Positions 34,190 to 43,580 are shown, counted from the stretch's first letter. The stretch is DNA of 64,000 nucleotides from CAYQCE01 sp964415885 (GCA_964415885.1 CAYQCE010000002.1:48962-112961); one strand, 5' to 3'. Notes: a model not told the origin generated them from the sequence alone. Numbers and translations: made by a program.

Positions 34190-35773
34190 TCAAGAACTCA
34201 AATCGCACGCCCGAAAAACTTCTGCTACCGAAGAAATCCGATAAGTCCGGATGATACTCCTCCAATCCGCATCTTCACAAAGCCTGACTATACCGGGCAC
34301 GGAGAGCCCGCAGTCACTGAATACGCCGGGTTCGTCGAGCAGCCCTGACTTCGGACCGGAATAGCGAACAAAACCCGTTGCCAACATAATAAAATCATCG
34401 CAGACATCATAGAGAAAGTCGGTGTCGTGGGAGATCACGATCTGGGTGAGACCTGCCTCCGAGTTCTTCTCAATCAGCCGCTTCAGGCTGTGGACGGAGT
34501 TCCTGTCGAGTTCGGCGGTAGGCTCATCGAGAATCAGTATTGGCCGCTGCAGCGCGATTACTGAAGCCGTCGCGACCTTGCGCATCTCACCGCCGGAGAG
34601 CAGCGTAGGCATTCGCTCAGCAAAGACGCCAAAATCGAGCCCTGCCGACTCCAGCGCCTCTCTCACTCTCGTTCCCCTCTCGCTCGAATTGAGACCGAGC
34701 TGCTTCAGACCGAACTCAATCTCGCGTCGAACCGTGCTTTCGAAAATCTGTCGCTCCGGAAACTGGAATAGATATGAGACACTCGTTTGAAGATCATGCT
34801 CCTCGGCTTCACTCTCGCCGAGAAAGATACGACCGCGATTCCAACTCCTCAGACCTGACAGCATCTGGGCAAGAGTGCTCTTGCCAACACCGGACGCTCC
34901 GGCAAGCGCAGTGCATTTCCCTTCTTTGAACGCAACGTTCAGGTTCGAAAACAGAGGTGCCTTCTCCGACCACTCGAAAGACAGATCTCGGACTTGCAGT
35001 GCTGAAACAGCATCTTCACAGGATTCGTCAATCGACGGCTCTTCAATTTCCACCGGCGTGCACTCGAGAATCCGCTCCATCATCAGAGCATCGGGCGCCT
35101 CAACGCCACACTCTTCGAGCAGATCAGGCGACGTCAGCAATTCCCTCGGAGTACCATCCGCAATGATTTTGCCATCCTTCATCAGAATGACTCTATCCGC
35201 CTGAAGTGCAATCGAAGAATCCTGGGATATTTCAACAACCGTAACCTCCGAATCGGCGACAAAGCTCTGAATGCTCTGTATGAACAACTCGCGCCCGACT
35301 GCATCGAGATAGGAGAACGGCTCATCGAGTATAAGGAGGTCAGCGCCGGCAACGCACGCCGTTGCGAGCGCGAGTTTTTGCTTCTCGCCACCAGAGAGCC
35401 TGTAGGGCGACAGCTTCAGTTTGTCGCTGAATCCCATTGCCTCCGCGGTCTGGATGACTATCTCACGAGTACTCTCCGGTTCGAACTGGCGACACTCAAG
35501 TGGAAAAGCGATCTCACGCTCAACTGAGATCGTCACAATCTGGTTGTCCGGGTTCTGAAGGACTATTCCGGGCTGGCTGCCCGCATCGATCTCAACAACT
35601 CCGGATGTCGGCGACAGGAGTCCGGCGGCAAGAAAAGCCAGTGTGGTCTTCCCGGAGCCGTTCGCCCCCATGACTACGACTCGCTCGCCCCTGTTTATGG
35701 TGAGGCCGAGGTTCGCGAGAACGGGGCGCTCGCTGGTCGGATACTTGAAACTGACATCCTTGAATTCTATCAC
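34190..35773 (-). CDS. Fused double ATP-binding protein of ECF/CbiO type
   Basis: 527 residues holding two complete ABC ATPase domains in one chain. Domain 1 (about 1-230) has Walker A GANGSGKTT, Q-loop LQNPDNQ, signature LSGGEKQK and Walker B LLILDEP. Domain 2 (about 245-470) has GASGVGKST, LFQFPERQ, LSGGEMRK and LILDEP. The Q-loop sequences (NPDxQ, FPExQ) are those of EcfA1/EcfA2, the energising pair of energy-coupling-factor vitamin or metal importers. A C-terminal tail of about 55 residues is unassigned. No EcfT or S component is encoded next to it, so its membrane partners are elsewhere. Likely cytoplasmic peripheral. Confidence 0.88.
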   Translation of the reverse strand: MIEFKDVSFKYPTSERPVLANLGLTINRGERVVVMGANGSGKTTLAFLAAGLLSPTSGVVEIDAGSQPGIVLQNPDNQIVTISVEREIAFPLECRQFEPESTREIVIQTAEAMGFSDKLKLSPYRLSGGEKQKLALATACVAGADLLILDEPFSYLDAVGRELFIQSIQSFVADSEVTVVEISQDSSIALQADRVILMKDGKIIADGTPRELLTSPDLLEECGVEAPDALMMERILECTPVEIEEPSIDESCEDAVSALQVRDLSFEWSEKAPLFSNLNVAFKEGKCTALAGASGVGKSTLAQMLSGLRSWNRGRIFLGESEAEEHDLQTSVSYLFQFPERQIFESTVRREIEFGLKQLGLNSSERGTRVREALESAGLDFGVFAERMPTLLSGGEMRKVATASVIALQRPILILDEPTAELDRNSVHSLKRLIEKNSEAGLTQIVISHDTDFLYDVCDDFIMLATGFVRYSGPKSGLLDEPGVFSDCGLSVPGIVRLCEDADWRSIIRTYRISSVAEVFRACDLSS

Positions 35774-35814
35774 GTGCAGAACTTAGACACAAACTGGCAA
35801 TTGTCAAAGCGGTT

Positions 35815-36375
35815 TTAATCGCGAATCGGACGAGGTGCGGCCAGAGTTCCGACAAGGAGGAATATGCCCCCGACAAGGACGAAGACTCCCACGGAGAGTT
35901 TCATATATGCCGCCCAGGAAGCCCGGACTATTACGAGAGAAAATGCAGGATTGTCCGGATCATACCGAACTTCGAGCATGCTACCTACCGGGTACTTCTC
36001 GGTGATAACCTCCGCGACCTCAAGGCGCTTGTGCTTGCCGCCGAAACCGGGCGCACCGACACGGCTCACGCCGTCGTGGGTCTTTCCGTCCACATGGTAC
36101 TCGTATGTTACTTGCGGGTTGTTGACACGGTTACCGGTGATCTCCGAACCGGTAACAGTTGCCTGGACCATCGGCCAGTTATTCCTGACTCGCGCCTGCT
36201 CGAAGCGGCTGAAGGAGAATACGATGAGAGCAATACCTGCGACAGACAGCAGCAGCCCGATCAATCCGATCCAGCGATGCTTCTTAAGAGCCGACAGTCG
36301 CTTCCGAAACAGCAGCGCTATCGCAGCTCCAAGAAGTATTGACGCCATGCAGGCAATTATAGCTTCAGTTAACAT
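35815..36375 (-). CDS. DUF3592-type membrane protein
   Basis: 186 residues. An N-terminal helix (AIIACMASILLGAAIALLF) and a second one (IGLIGLLLSVAGIALIVFSF) precede the DUF3592 beta domain: WPMVQATVTGSEITG, VTYEYHVDGKTHDGVSRVG, YPVGSMLEVRYDPDNPAFSLV. A third helix (AAYMKLSVGVFVLVGGIFLLVGTL) ends the protein. This layout is standard for the family, found in all bacterial groups without a known function; the domain probably faces the periplasm. It sits 38 bp after gcvPB on the same strand and 41 bp before the ABC gene, but no functional link is evident. Confidence 0.82.
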   Translation of the reverse strand: MLTEAIIACMASILLGAAIALLFRKRLSALKKHRWIGLIGLLLSVAGIALIVFSFSRFEQARVRNNWPMVQATVTGSEITGNRVNNPQVTYEYHVDGKTHDGVSRVGAPGFGGKHKRLEVAEVITEKYPVGSMLEVRYDPDNPAFSLVIVRASWAAYMKLSVGVFVLVGGIFLLVGTLAAPRPIRD

Positions 36376-36413
36376 AGTCTTTATGCTGATGGATTCGGGA
36401 CGCTGTCGAGAGG

Positions 36414-37886
36414 CTATTCCTGCTCATCTGAAAACACGACATCGAGATTGAGTGCAGCCCCGCGCTCATCAAGCCTCCGGACCGGTGTGTTGTGCGGCGC
36501 GCTCGTTAACGTCTCCGGATCATCGTCAACTTCGCGATCGATCGTCTCCAGGACGTTGATGAAATAGTCGAGAGTCTCCTTCGTCTCCGTCTCGGTCGGC
36601 TCTATCATCATCGCCTCCTGAACGATCAGCGGGAAGTAGCAGGTTGGGGCGTGAACACCGAAATCGAGCATACGCTTGGCCATATCCATGGTCTTGATTC
36701 CGCGTTTCTTCTGACGATTCCCAGATAGAACGAACTCGTGCATACAATGCTGCGGATACGGAAGATCGAATTTGTTCTTGAGCTTCTCCTTAAGATAGTT
36801 CGCATTAATAATCGCGCGATCCGAGACCTCCCGGAGCCCCTCACCACCGTTCATCAGAATGTACGTCAGCGCACGAACGACCACTCCGAAATTGCCGTAG
36901 AACGCGTGCAGCTTGCCGATCGAATCCGGACGGTCGTAGCTTAGATAATAGTGCTCGCCGCCATCTTCCTCCTTCTTCGCTACCACTGGATAAGGCAGAA
37001 ATGGCTCGAGATTCTCTGTAACCCCAACCGCTCCGGATCCGGGGCCGCCACCACCGTGTGGCGTTGAGAATGTCTTGTGAAGATTGAAGTGCACTATGTC
37101 GAATCCGATATCCCCGGGACGTACAATACCGAGCTGCGCATTCAGATTTGCGCCATCCATGTAGAGCAGCGCTCCTGCATCGTGGACAATCTTCGAGATC
37201 TCCTCGATTTCTTTCTCGAATAACCCGAGTGTATTGGGGTTGGTCAGCATCACGGCCGCTGTCTCATCATCGACCTTGTCGCGGAGTGCCTCCACCGACA
37301 GTGTGCCATCCTCATCCGACTTGACCTGCTTGACCTGATATCCGGCGAATATCACCGAGGCTGGATTGGTGCCGTGAGCTGAATCCGGAATAATCACGTA
37401 CTTCCGCTGATAACCCTTCTTCTCATGATATTTGCGCGCTATCAACAGCCCCGCAAACTCACCCTGCGCGCCGGCGACCGGCTGCAGGCTGACTGCAGCC
37501 AGGCCTGATATCTCCCCGAGATACTCGGCCGTCTTGTAGAGCACCTCGAGCGCACCCTGAACAGTATGATCGAGCTGGAATGGATGTATGAGAGAGAATC
37601 CCGAAAGCGCGGCAGTAGTTTCGTTGATTTTCGGATTGTATTTCATCGTGCACGAGCCGAGTGGATAGAAACCCTTGTCGATGTGATGGTTCTTCGTCGA
37701 TGAGTTCACAAAGTGTCGCACCACCTCGTTTTCCGGTACCTGTGGCAAATCCGGCGGTGTCTCACGAAGCAGCTTGCCGTCTATCAGCGAATCGAGCGGT
37801 TTTCTATCGACATCCAGCTTCGGCAACTTCAGGCCCTTACGTCCAGCCGCAGATTTTTCGAAGATATTTCTCTCTATCGGATTCAT
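36414..37886 (-). CDS. gcvPB: Glycine dehydrogenase (decarboxylating) subunit 2
   Basis: 490 residues, the PLP-bearing half of split P-protein. It decarboxylates glycine and transfers the aminomethyl group to lipoyl-GcvH. The PLP lysine is Lys271 in HFNLHKTFSTPHGGGGPGSG. Other signatures are GFYPLGSCTMKYNPKINE near the N-terminus and DSAHGTNPASV. The start is 1 bp after the stop of the thioredoxin-TPR gene, so it is co-translated. It is the last of five genes beginning with gcvH; gcvT and lpd are not in this window. Confidence 0.96.
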   Translation of the reverse strand: MNPIERNIFEKSAAGRKGLKLPKLDVDRKPLDSLIDGKLLRETPPDLPQVPENEVVRHFVNSSTKNHHIDKGFYPLGSCTMKYNPKINETTAALSGFSLIHPFQLDHTVQGALEVLYKTAEYLGEISGLAAVSLQPVAGAQGEFAGLLIARKYHEKKGYQRKYVIIPDSAHGTNPASVIFAGYQVKQVKSDEDGTLSVEALRDKVDDETAAVMLTNPNTLGLFEKEIEEISKIVHDAGALLYMDGANLNAQLGIVRPGDIGFDIVHFNLHKTFSTPHGGGGPGSGAVGVTENLEPFLPYPVVAKKEEDGGEHYYLSYDRPDSIGKLHAFYGNFGVVVRALTYILMNGGEGLREVSDRAIINANYLKEKLKNKFDLPYPQHCMHEFVLSGNRQKKRGIKTMDMAKRMLDFGVHAPTCYFPLIVQEAMMIEPTETETKETLDYFINVLETIDREVDDDPETLTSAPHNTPVRRLDERGAALNLDVVFSDEQE

Positions 37887-37887
37887 A

Positions 37888-38748
37888 TCAGTTCTTTCTT
37901 CGTTCCAGCTTCTCGATTTCCTCGTCCACCCATTCTATCTGATCTGACGATGGATACATCTCACGGAAAGCTTTGTATTGTCGAATTGCGTCCTCAATCT
38001 TTCCCGCCTTATCATAAACGAAGGGTATATACAGGTATGCGTCCTCGACCAGTTTACTCTCCGGGAAACGCTTCTCCATCTCCGCAAATGCCTCGATGGA
38101 CTCGTCATATCTCTCAGCCTTCATATAACACTTGCCGATCTCAAAGAGTGCCCGGTCTGCGGCCCCACTGCTGTTGACAGCATCCAACTCCATAACCCTG
38201 CTGTAGTGCGCGACGGCGCTGTCGTACTGGCTGCGGAAGTACTGTTTCTGAGCGAGCATCATGTGAAGCTTGATATTATCGGGGGATGCCGCGAGCTGAT
38301 TGTTCAGATCATCAAGCGTGCCCTTGTTCTCCGCATACGCCAGAAGTGTCTCTACTATAGGCTGATCGGGCTTTACACCGGCGAGCCGGTCTATCTCGGA
38401 GGCGTTCGGTTTGGCGAGAATGAGAGTCGGAATGATATTAACTCCATAAAGCTTGGCCAGATATTGCTCCTTCTTCCCGTCGAACCTCGCAAACACGACC
38501 ATGTCGGCGAGCTTATCAAACAAAGGATCGGATTTCATCCGCTGATTGAGACGTTTACACCATGAGCAGCCCTCGGAGTAGAAAGCGAACAGGATCAATC
38601 GGTTCCTGGAGAGAGCAGCCGCTCTCGCCTGATTCAGATCCTCGATCCATTCTATGGTGGTCTCTTCTCCGGACTGCGCACCAGCAGTGGGTACGATGAG
38701 AAGAAAGACAAGAAGCAATAGCACAGTTGTCAGTCCGATGTGTCGCAC
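37888..38748 (-). CDS. Exported thioredoxin-fold protein with TPR repeats
   Basis: 286 residues. A signal peptide or anchor (IGLTTVLLLLVFLLIVPTAGA) is followed by a thioredoxin-like domain (about 32-150) with FYSEGCSWCKRL; the motif CSWC replaces CGPC, and the cis-Pro region is INIIPTLILAKP. Helices of 3-4 TPR units fill 150-275 (AVAHYSRVMELDAVNSSGAADRALFEIG, DESIEAFAEMEKRFPES, IEDAIRQYKAFREMYPSS), like YbgF/BamD-type repeats. It resembles DUF255/thioredoxin_7 proteins. It is embedded between gcvPA and gcvPB, 1 bp from the latter; a link with the glycine system is not obvious, since export would separate it from GcvP. Function unknown. Confidence 0.8.
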   Translation of the reverse strand: MRHIGLTTVLLLLVFLLIVPTAGAQSGEETTIEWIEDLNQARAAALSRNRLILFAFYSEGCSWCKRLNQRMKSDPLFDKLADMVVFARFDGKKEQYLAKLYGVNIIPTLILAKPNASEIDRLAGVKPDQPIVETLLAYAENKGTLDDLNNQLAASPDNIKLHMMLAQKQYFRSQYDSAVAHYSRVMELDAVNSSGAADRALFEIGKCYMKAERYDESIEAFAEMEKRFPESKLVEDAYLYIPFVYDKAGKIEDAIRQYKAFREMYPSSDQIEWVDEEIEKLERRKN

Positions 38749-38759
38749 AGTATCCTCTC

Positions 38760-39152
38760 TCAGTCCTCGTCCCCGACAGTCTGACGTTTTATCTCCATCG
38801 CCTCCTCCTCATGCTCCGAAGGCACATAGATCTCCGCATCGACGGCCTCGGTCCCGAAGAAACCGACAGATCCCTTCATCCCTCTTCCGTACAGACCGCC
38901 GACGATCTTGCAATAGTGTGGGATTCCAGCGGATTTCAGTGTTTCAACGAGAAAATCTGTATTGATGCGGGAATATGAGCGGTATATCAGAACGGCCTCA
39001 TCCAGATCGACAATCCCGGACCCGGATTCGGAGTTGTCGGTATCGAAACCATCGTCCATGTCTTCCGGGGCGTCGATCAGATCGTTGCCACAGATAGGAC
39101 AGGCAGACGCTGTCTCATCATAGTCACATTTACATATCGGACAATACGGCAT
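38760..39152 (-). CDS. Zinc-ribbon plus DUF2007 protein
   Basis: 130 residues from ATG 39152 (a TTG at 39164, overlapping the gcvPA stop, is the alternative). The N-terminus is a zinc ribbon CPICKC ... CPIC (Cys4, 7, 9 and 18, 21 region). After an acidic linker comes a DUF2007 domain (about 55-120): AVLIYRSYSRINTDFLVETLKSAGIPHYCK ... DAEIYVPSEHEEEAMEI. This ferredoxin-like fold is called a putative signal-transducing domain, with no demonstrated ligand. It lies 8 bp after gcvPA and 11 bp before the exported thioredoxin gene. Confidence 0.75.
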   Translation of the reverse strand: MPYCPICKCDYDETASACPICGNDLIDAPEDMDDGFDTDNSESGSGIVDLDEAVLIYRSYSRINTDFLVETLKSAGIPHYCKIVGGLYGRGMKGSVGFFGTEAVDAEIYVPSEHEEEAMEIKRQTVGDED

Positions 39153-39160
39153 GCGTGTAA

Positions 39161-40501
39161 TCAACTACCTTTGATAGCCCGCAGCGAATCGACGAACCGG
39201 TCCAGATCTTCCTTCGTCCGTTTTTCAGTAACCGCCACAAGCAAGTCTCTGTCTCTTTCCGGATAGAACCATTCCAGCGGTACACCGGCAAGTATGCCCT
39301 CATTCTCGAGAGACTTCATCATATCAACCGCACGACCGGGCGTACATACCACGAACTCATTAAAGAACGGTCCGCCGTATACGAGATCGAATCCATTGAT
39401 CTGAGAAATCTGCTCAGCGAGATAGTGCGCTTTCTGGGTACACTGATCGGCGATCTGTGTTATGCCCTCTCTTCCGAGAAGACTCAGGTAAACAAGACTG
39501 GCAAGCGCGCAGAGCGCCTGGTTAGTGCATATATTCGATGTTGCCTTCTCACGCCTGATGTGCTGCTCTCTCGTCTGCAAAGTCAGAACATAACCCAAAC
39601 GGCCATCCACGTCCGTAGTGCGCGCGACAAGTCTGCCGGGTATTTTCCTGACAAACTGCCTCTTGGATGCGAACAACCCGACTCCCGGGCCTCCATAGGA
39701 CATCGCAATCCCGAGTGGCTGCCCCTCACCCACGCAGATATCGACATCGTATTCGCCCGGCGGTTTCAGAATCCCGAGCGACATCGGATTGACTACCGCT
39801 ATGAGGAGTGCATCTCCGATCCGTGTCTTCATATCAGACAGATCTTCGATCAGCCCGAAGAAGTTAGGAGTCTGTACAACCAGACACGACACGTCATCGT
39901 CGAGTTGATCCTTCAGATCACCCAAATCGATGCGGCCGTTCTTCGATTTCAGCTCACTAAGCTTGATCTGCATACCACCGGTATATGTCCGAACAACGTC
40001 CCGGTATAGCGGATTCAGCCCAGGGGCATACAGCACTTTGGATCGCTTCGTATGCGATATCGCGAGGAGAACAGCTTCCGCAGTCGCCGAGGCGCCATCG
40101 TAAACAGACGCATTCACTACGTCCATTGCGGTCAGGCGCGCAACTGAAGTTTGGAATTCGTAGATGCTCTGAAGCGTGCCCTGTGAAACTTCCGCCTGAT
40201 ACGGCGTGTAGGCCGTCTGGAACTCCGGCCGTGATATAATGAAATTCACAACGGCGGGAACGTAGTGATCGTAAATCCCTCCGCCAAGGTACGAATTGAA
40301 TTCGTCCGAACTGCGGTTCCGGGCGGCCATTTTCCGCAGATGACGGAGAGCCTCCATTTCAGACATCGCTGGCGGGAGATTCAGAGTACCCTTGTATCTC
40401 AAATGCTCCGGGATGGCATCAAGAAGATCTTCGAGCTTCTCCACACCGATTTCACGAAGCATCTCATTTCGTTCGTCCCTGCTACCGGGAACATAAGACA
40501 T
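39161..40501 (-). CDS. gcvPA: Glycine dehydrogenase (decarboxylating) subunit 1
   Basis: 446 residues, the N-terminal half of two-subunit P-protein, lacking the PLP lysine. Family features are YVPGSRDERNEMLREIG, FLGGG-like YLGGGIYDHYVPAVVNFI, YTPYQAEVSQGTLQSIYEFQT, MDVVNASVYDGASATAEA and the SYGGPGVGLFASK loop. It forms an alpha2beta2 enzyme with GcvPB. The ATG lies 2 bp after the gcvH stop. In anaerobes, the reversible glycine cleavage/synthase system supplies one-carbon units or fixes CO2 into glycine. Confidence 0.96.
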   Translation of the reverse strand: MSYVPGSRDERNEMLREIGVEKLEDLLDAIPEHLRYKGTLNLPPAMSEMEALRHLRKMAARNRSSDEFNSYLGGGIYDHYVPAVVNFIISRPEFQTAYTPYQAEVSQGTLQSIYEFQTSVARLTAMDVVNASVYDGASATAEAVLLAISHTKRSKVLYAPGLNPLYRDVVRTYTGGMQIKLSELKSKNGRIDLGDLKDQLDDDVSCLVVQTPNFFGLIEDLSDMKTRIGDALLIAVVNPMSLGILKPPGEYDVDICVGEGQPLGIAMSYGGPGVGLFASKRQFVRKIPGRLVARTTDVDGRLGYVLTLQTREQHIRREKATSNICTNQALCALASLVYLSLLGREGITQIADQCTQKAHYLAEQISQINGFDLVYGGPFFNEFVVCTPGRAVDMMKSLENEGILAGVPLEWFYPERDRDLLVAVTEKRTKEDLDRFVDSLRAIKGS

Positions 40502-40503
40502 TC

Positions 40504-40884
40504 TTACGCTCCTATCATTTCCTCATATCCGGCAGCGTCCATAAGATCATCGAGCTCTTTGGAATCGCTTATCTTGACCTTGATCATCCAACCATCGTCG
40601 TACGGTGACTGATTAACCGCCGCCGGTTCATCCTCCAGGCCACCGTTAATCTCCAAAACCTCGCCCGAGATAGGGCTATACAGTTCCGAAACAGCCTTCA
40701 CGGCCTCTATTGTTCCGAACGTCTCGCCTGAAGACACCTCAGTACCGACCTCCGGAAGCTCGACATATACTACATCACCGAGCTCGCCCTGGGCATAATC
40801 CGTAATCCCGATGATTGCAGTGTCACCTTCGACCTTTACCCACTCATGCTCTTTCGAGTATTTCAGATTATCGGGAGTATCCAT
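40504..40884 (-). CDS. gcvH: Glycine cleavage system H protein
   Basis: 126 residues, standard size. The lipoylated lysine is Lys63 in FGTIEAVKAVSELYSP. Other typical parts are YSKEHEWVKVEG near the start, ITDYAQGELGDVVYVELPEVG and the closing DGWMIKVKISDSKELDDLMDAAGYEEMI. It shuttles the aminomethyl group between GcvP and GcvT. It leads the set gcvH-gcvPA-DUF2007-thioredoxin/TPR-gcvPB and follows accC by 26 bp, which may extend the operon. Confidence 0.97.
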   Translation of the reverse strand: MDTPDNLKYSKEHEWVKVEGDTAIIGITDYAQGELGDVVYVELPEVGTEVSSGETFGTIEAVKAVSELYSPISGEVLEINGGLEDEPAAVNQSPYDDGWMIKVKISDSKELDDLMDAAGYEEMIGA

Positions 40885-40910
40885 TTCTCCTCCGCTTCTG
40901 TTTCAGCAGG

Positions 40911-42287
40911 TTATTGCACCTTCTCGGACTCAACCGTCCTGGTCTCGCCCGCCATGAACTTCTCAACAAACGTTGTATCGTATTTGCCGCTCTGGAACAG
41001 CGGATCTGCGAAAACTTTCTTGTGAAAGCCGACGGTTGTGTGCACACCTTCAACGACCATCTCCTCGAGCGCACGCTGCATCCGCATCGCCGCATCCGCT
41101 CGGTCCTTGCCGTGCGTTATCAGCTTGGCTATCATAGAATCATAGAATGCGGGAATAACGTATTTTGCGTATGCGTGCGTATCTATCCTGACTCCGTGAC
41201 CGCCGGGGAAGTGCAGCGATGTAATCTGTCCCGGTGACGGTCTGAAGTCATGATCCGGATCCTCCGCGTTTATCCGACACTCGAATGAATGTCCGCGAAT
41301 CCGGATGTCGTCCTGAGTTATGCTCAGCTTCTCTCCCGAGGCAACCAGCAACTGCTCTCGGACGATATCGATCTCGGTTACCTCCTCGGTCACCGGATGC
41401 TCAACCTGGATTCGTGTATTCATCTCCATGAAATAGAAACTACCGTCGACGTCATACAGGAACTCGATTGTACCGGCGTTATGATAGCCGGTATGCACTG
41501 CGCCCCGCACCGCAGCCGCTCCAATCCGCGCGCGCTCTTCTGCCGAAAGCGCCGGTGATGGCGCTTCCTCTATAAGTTTCTGATGCCGTCTCTGCACCGT
41601 GCAGTCGCGCTCGCCGAGGTGTACAACATTCCCCTGCTCATCACCAAGGATCTGTACCTCTATGTGACGCGGGTTAGTGACATACTTCTCGATGTATACT
41701 TCCGGATTCTTGAATGCGGCCTCGGCCTCCATTCGGGCAGTGCGGAATGCCGACTGCATCTGGTCGCGATCGCGAGCTACGCGCATTCCACGGCCGCCTC
41801 CGCCCGCCGAAGCTTTGATAATCACAGGGTAGCCGATTGAATCCGCGATCTCCAGTGCGGCATCGAGTGTATCGACTCCGCCTTCAGAGCCGGGCACAAC
41901 CGGAACATTCGCATCGCGCATCAACCGCTTTGCGGCGGCCTTGTCACCCATCCTTCGGATGACATCCGATGGTGGACCGATGAACTTGATGCCGCACGAT
42001 GCACAGATATCGGCGAATTCGGCGTTCTCCGCCAGAAACCCGTACCCCGGATGTATCGCATCGGCGTTGGTTACTTCCGCAGCCGCTATTATTCTCTTGG
42101 GATCGAGATAGCTGAACGTCGAATGCGGCGGACCAATGCAGACATCCTCGTCGGCGAATCTTCGATGAAGGGAATCTCTGTCAGCCTCGGAATAAACCGC
42201 GACGGTCTTAATACCGAGATCGCGACAGGCGCGGATTACACGCAACGCGATCTCACCTCTATTTGCAATGAGTACCTTGCTAAACAT
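40911..42287 (-). CDS. accC: Acetyl-CoA carboxylase, biotin carboxylase subunit
   Basis: 458 residues from ATG 42287 (MFSKVLIANRGEIALRVIRAC, the canonical AccC N-terminus); the frame extends 12 codons further to a TTG without a ribosome site. It carboxylates the biotin on AccB using ATP and bicarbonate. Motifs: the glycine-rich ATP-grasp loop KASAGGGGRGMRV, the EKYVTNPRHIEVQILGD segment, the metal-binding FLYDVDGSFYFMEMNTRIQVEHPVTE and FECRINAEDP. An AGGG lies very close to the start. It is separated from accB by the pilT-like gene and a hairpin, an unusual break of the accBC pair. accD and accA are not in the window. Confidence 0.95.
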   Translation of the reverse strand: MFSKVLIANRGEIALRVIRACRDLGIKTVAVYSEADRDSLHRRFADEDVCIGPPHSTFSYLDPKRIIAAAEVTNADAIHPGYGFLAENAEFADICASCGIKFIGPPSDVIRRMGDKAAAKRLMRDANVPVVPGSEGGVDTLDAALEIADSIGYPVIIKASAGGGGRGMRVARDRDQMQSAFRTARMEAEAAFKNPEVYIEKYVTNPRHIEVQILGDEQGNVVHLGERDCTVQRRHQKLIEEAPSPALSAEERARIGAAAVRGAVHTGYHNAGTIEFLYDVDGSFYFMEMNTRIQVEHPVTEEVTEIDIVREQLLVASGEKLSITQDDIRIRGHSFECRINAEDPDHDFRPSPGQITSLHFPGGHGVRIDTHAYAKYVIPAFYDSMIAKLITHGKDRADAAMRMQRALEEMVVEGVHTTVGFHKKVFADPLFQSGKYDTTFVEKFMAGETRTVESEKVQ

Positions 42288-42400
42288 GCCCTGAAGATAT
42301 GGAAAAAAAATCTGCTTTGGCAAGCACTATTACTATTGGACGGACGTAAATGCTGAGAGCGGCGTAGGAGACAGCTTCGAGTGGCTGCTGAATCACAGGC

Positions 42401-42437
42401 AAAATCGAAGGGCGGCCGCTGTCAGAGAGGACCGCCC
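42401..42437 (-). terminator. Hairpin after the pilT-like gene
   Basis: Minus-strand GGGCGG (42432-42437) pairs with CCGCCC (42410-42415), followed by TTCGATTTT. It lies 31 bp past the stop at 42468 and suggests that accC has a separate promoter in 42288-42400. Confidence 0.55.
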
Positions 42438-42467
42438 AAAACTTCAGCTGCGAAATACTGATTTTCG

Positions 42468-43580
42468 TCAGTCGTTGGCAGCACTGAATTCTGTCCATCC
42501 ACGGTCGGACGAACCGGTTATTCCCTTAAGACGTAGATCGAAGTCATCCGGATTGGAGGCCTGAGCCATCGCGTCTTCGTACGAAATCACACCCTGCCGG
42601 TGCAGCTTCATAATTGACTGGTCGAACGATTGCATGCCGTACTGAATAGTACCTGATTCGATCAACTCGATAACCGCCGGCGTCTTTGATTCATCAGTGA
42701 GATACTCACGGACAGAGGCGGTACTAATCAACACCTCTACCGCGGGAACTCGACCCGGACCGTCGGAGCGGGCCAGTAGTCGCTGGCAGATGATCGACTT
42801 GAGCGTACCCGCCAGCAGCAGACGAATCTGCTGATGTTGATGCGGCGGGAAGAACGAGATGATCCTCGAAACGGTCTCCACGGCGTTCATGGTATGCAGA
42901 GTTGTCAAAACCAGGTGACCGGTGTCGGCTGCGGCAAGGGCAGTCGCCATCGTGTCCTGATCACGAATCTCACCAATCATTATGACGTCCGGATCCTGAC
43001 GAAACGCGTGCCTGAGCGCGGAACCGAACGATGGCGTGTCACCGCCCACCTCACGCTGAGAGATAATACTCTGCTTGTCGCGGAATATGTACTCGATTGG
43101 ATCTTCTATCGTCAGAATATTCTCGTAACGGTTCTCGTTAATGTGTTCGAGCATCGACGCCAGCGTTGTCGACTTTCCGGAACCGGTTGTTCCGGTCACG
43201 ATGATCAATCCCCTCCGGGACTCGGAGACCTTTTTTATCACCTCGGGCAGGTTCAGCTCGTCGTATGAGGGCACCGAGGTGTTTACCGCACGAATTGCTA
43301 TTCCCGACGTTCCCCGCTGGCGATACAGATTGATCCTGAAACGTCCGAGCTTGGCAACCGAAAGCGCGAGGTCCATTTCATTTCTCTGCTGAAATCTCCT
43401 GAGCTGCTCCGGACTCAGAATCTGACTGAGGATCGACCCCATTTCGTCTTTGGTCAGGGGGTTGGTGTTGAGAGGTGTGAGTCTGCCGTCGAGGCGCAGG
43501 GTCGGCTTGATTCCCACTCGAATGTGAAGGTCGGACGCACCCTGGTTCAGCATCTCCACCAGCATCTGGCGCAGGTTCAT
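42468..43580 (-). CDS. pilT: PilT-type secretion/twitching ATPase
   Basis: 370 residues, normal for PilT/PilU hexameric retraction ATPases of type IV pili. The N-terminal PAS-like domain starts LVEMLNQGASDLHIRVG. The ATPase core contains Walker A GTTGSGKST, the Asp box ILTIEDPIEYI, Walker B DVIMIGEIRDQDT and the His box GHLVLTTLHTMNA. It is a cytoplasmic motor protein that acts at the inner membrane. PilT and PilU cannot be separated without an alignment. No other pilus genes occur in the window; the gene is wedged between accB and accC. Confidence 0.92.
   Translation of the reverse strand: MNLRQMLVEMLNQGASDLHIRVGIKPTLRLDGRLTPLNTNPLTKDEMGSILSQILSPEQLRRFQQRNEMDLALSVAKLGRFRINLYRQRGTSGIAIRAVNTSVPSYDELNLPEVIKKVSESRRGLIIVTGTTGSGKSTTLASMLEHINENRYENILTIEDPIEYIFRDKQSIISQREVGGDTPSFGSALRHAFRQDPDVIMIGEIRDQDTMATALAAADTGHLVLTTLHTMNAVETVSRIISFFPPHQHQQIRLLLAGTLKSIICQRLLARSDGPGRVPAVEVLISTASVREYLTDESKTPAVIELIESGTIQYGMQSFDQSIMKLHRQGVISYEDAMAQASNPDDFDLRLKGITGSSDRGWTEFSAAND

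Noticed and set aside
34255..34265. TTCACAAAG matches to the HcpR-like half site inside coding sequence (also near 37709)
   Set aside because: They are half sites only, within genes, without the second palindrome arm; expected by chance.
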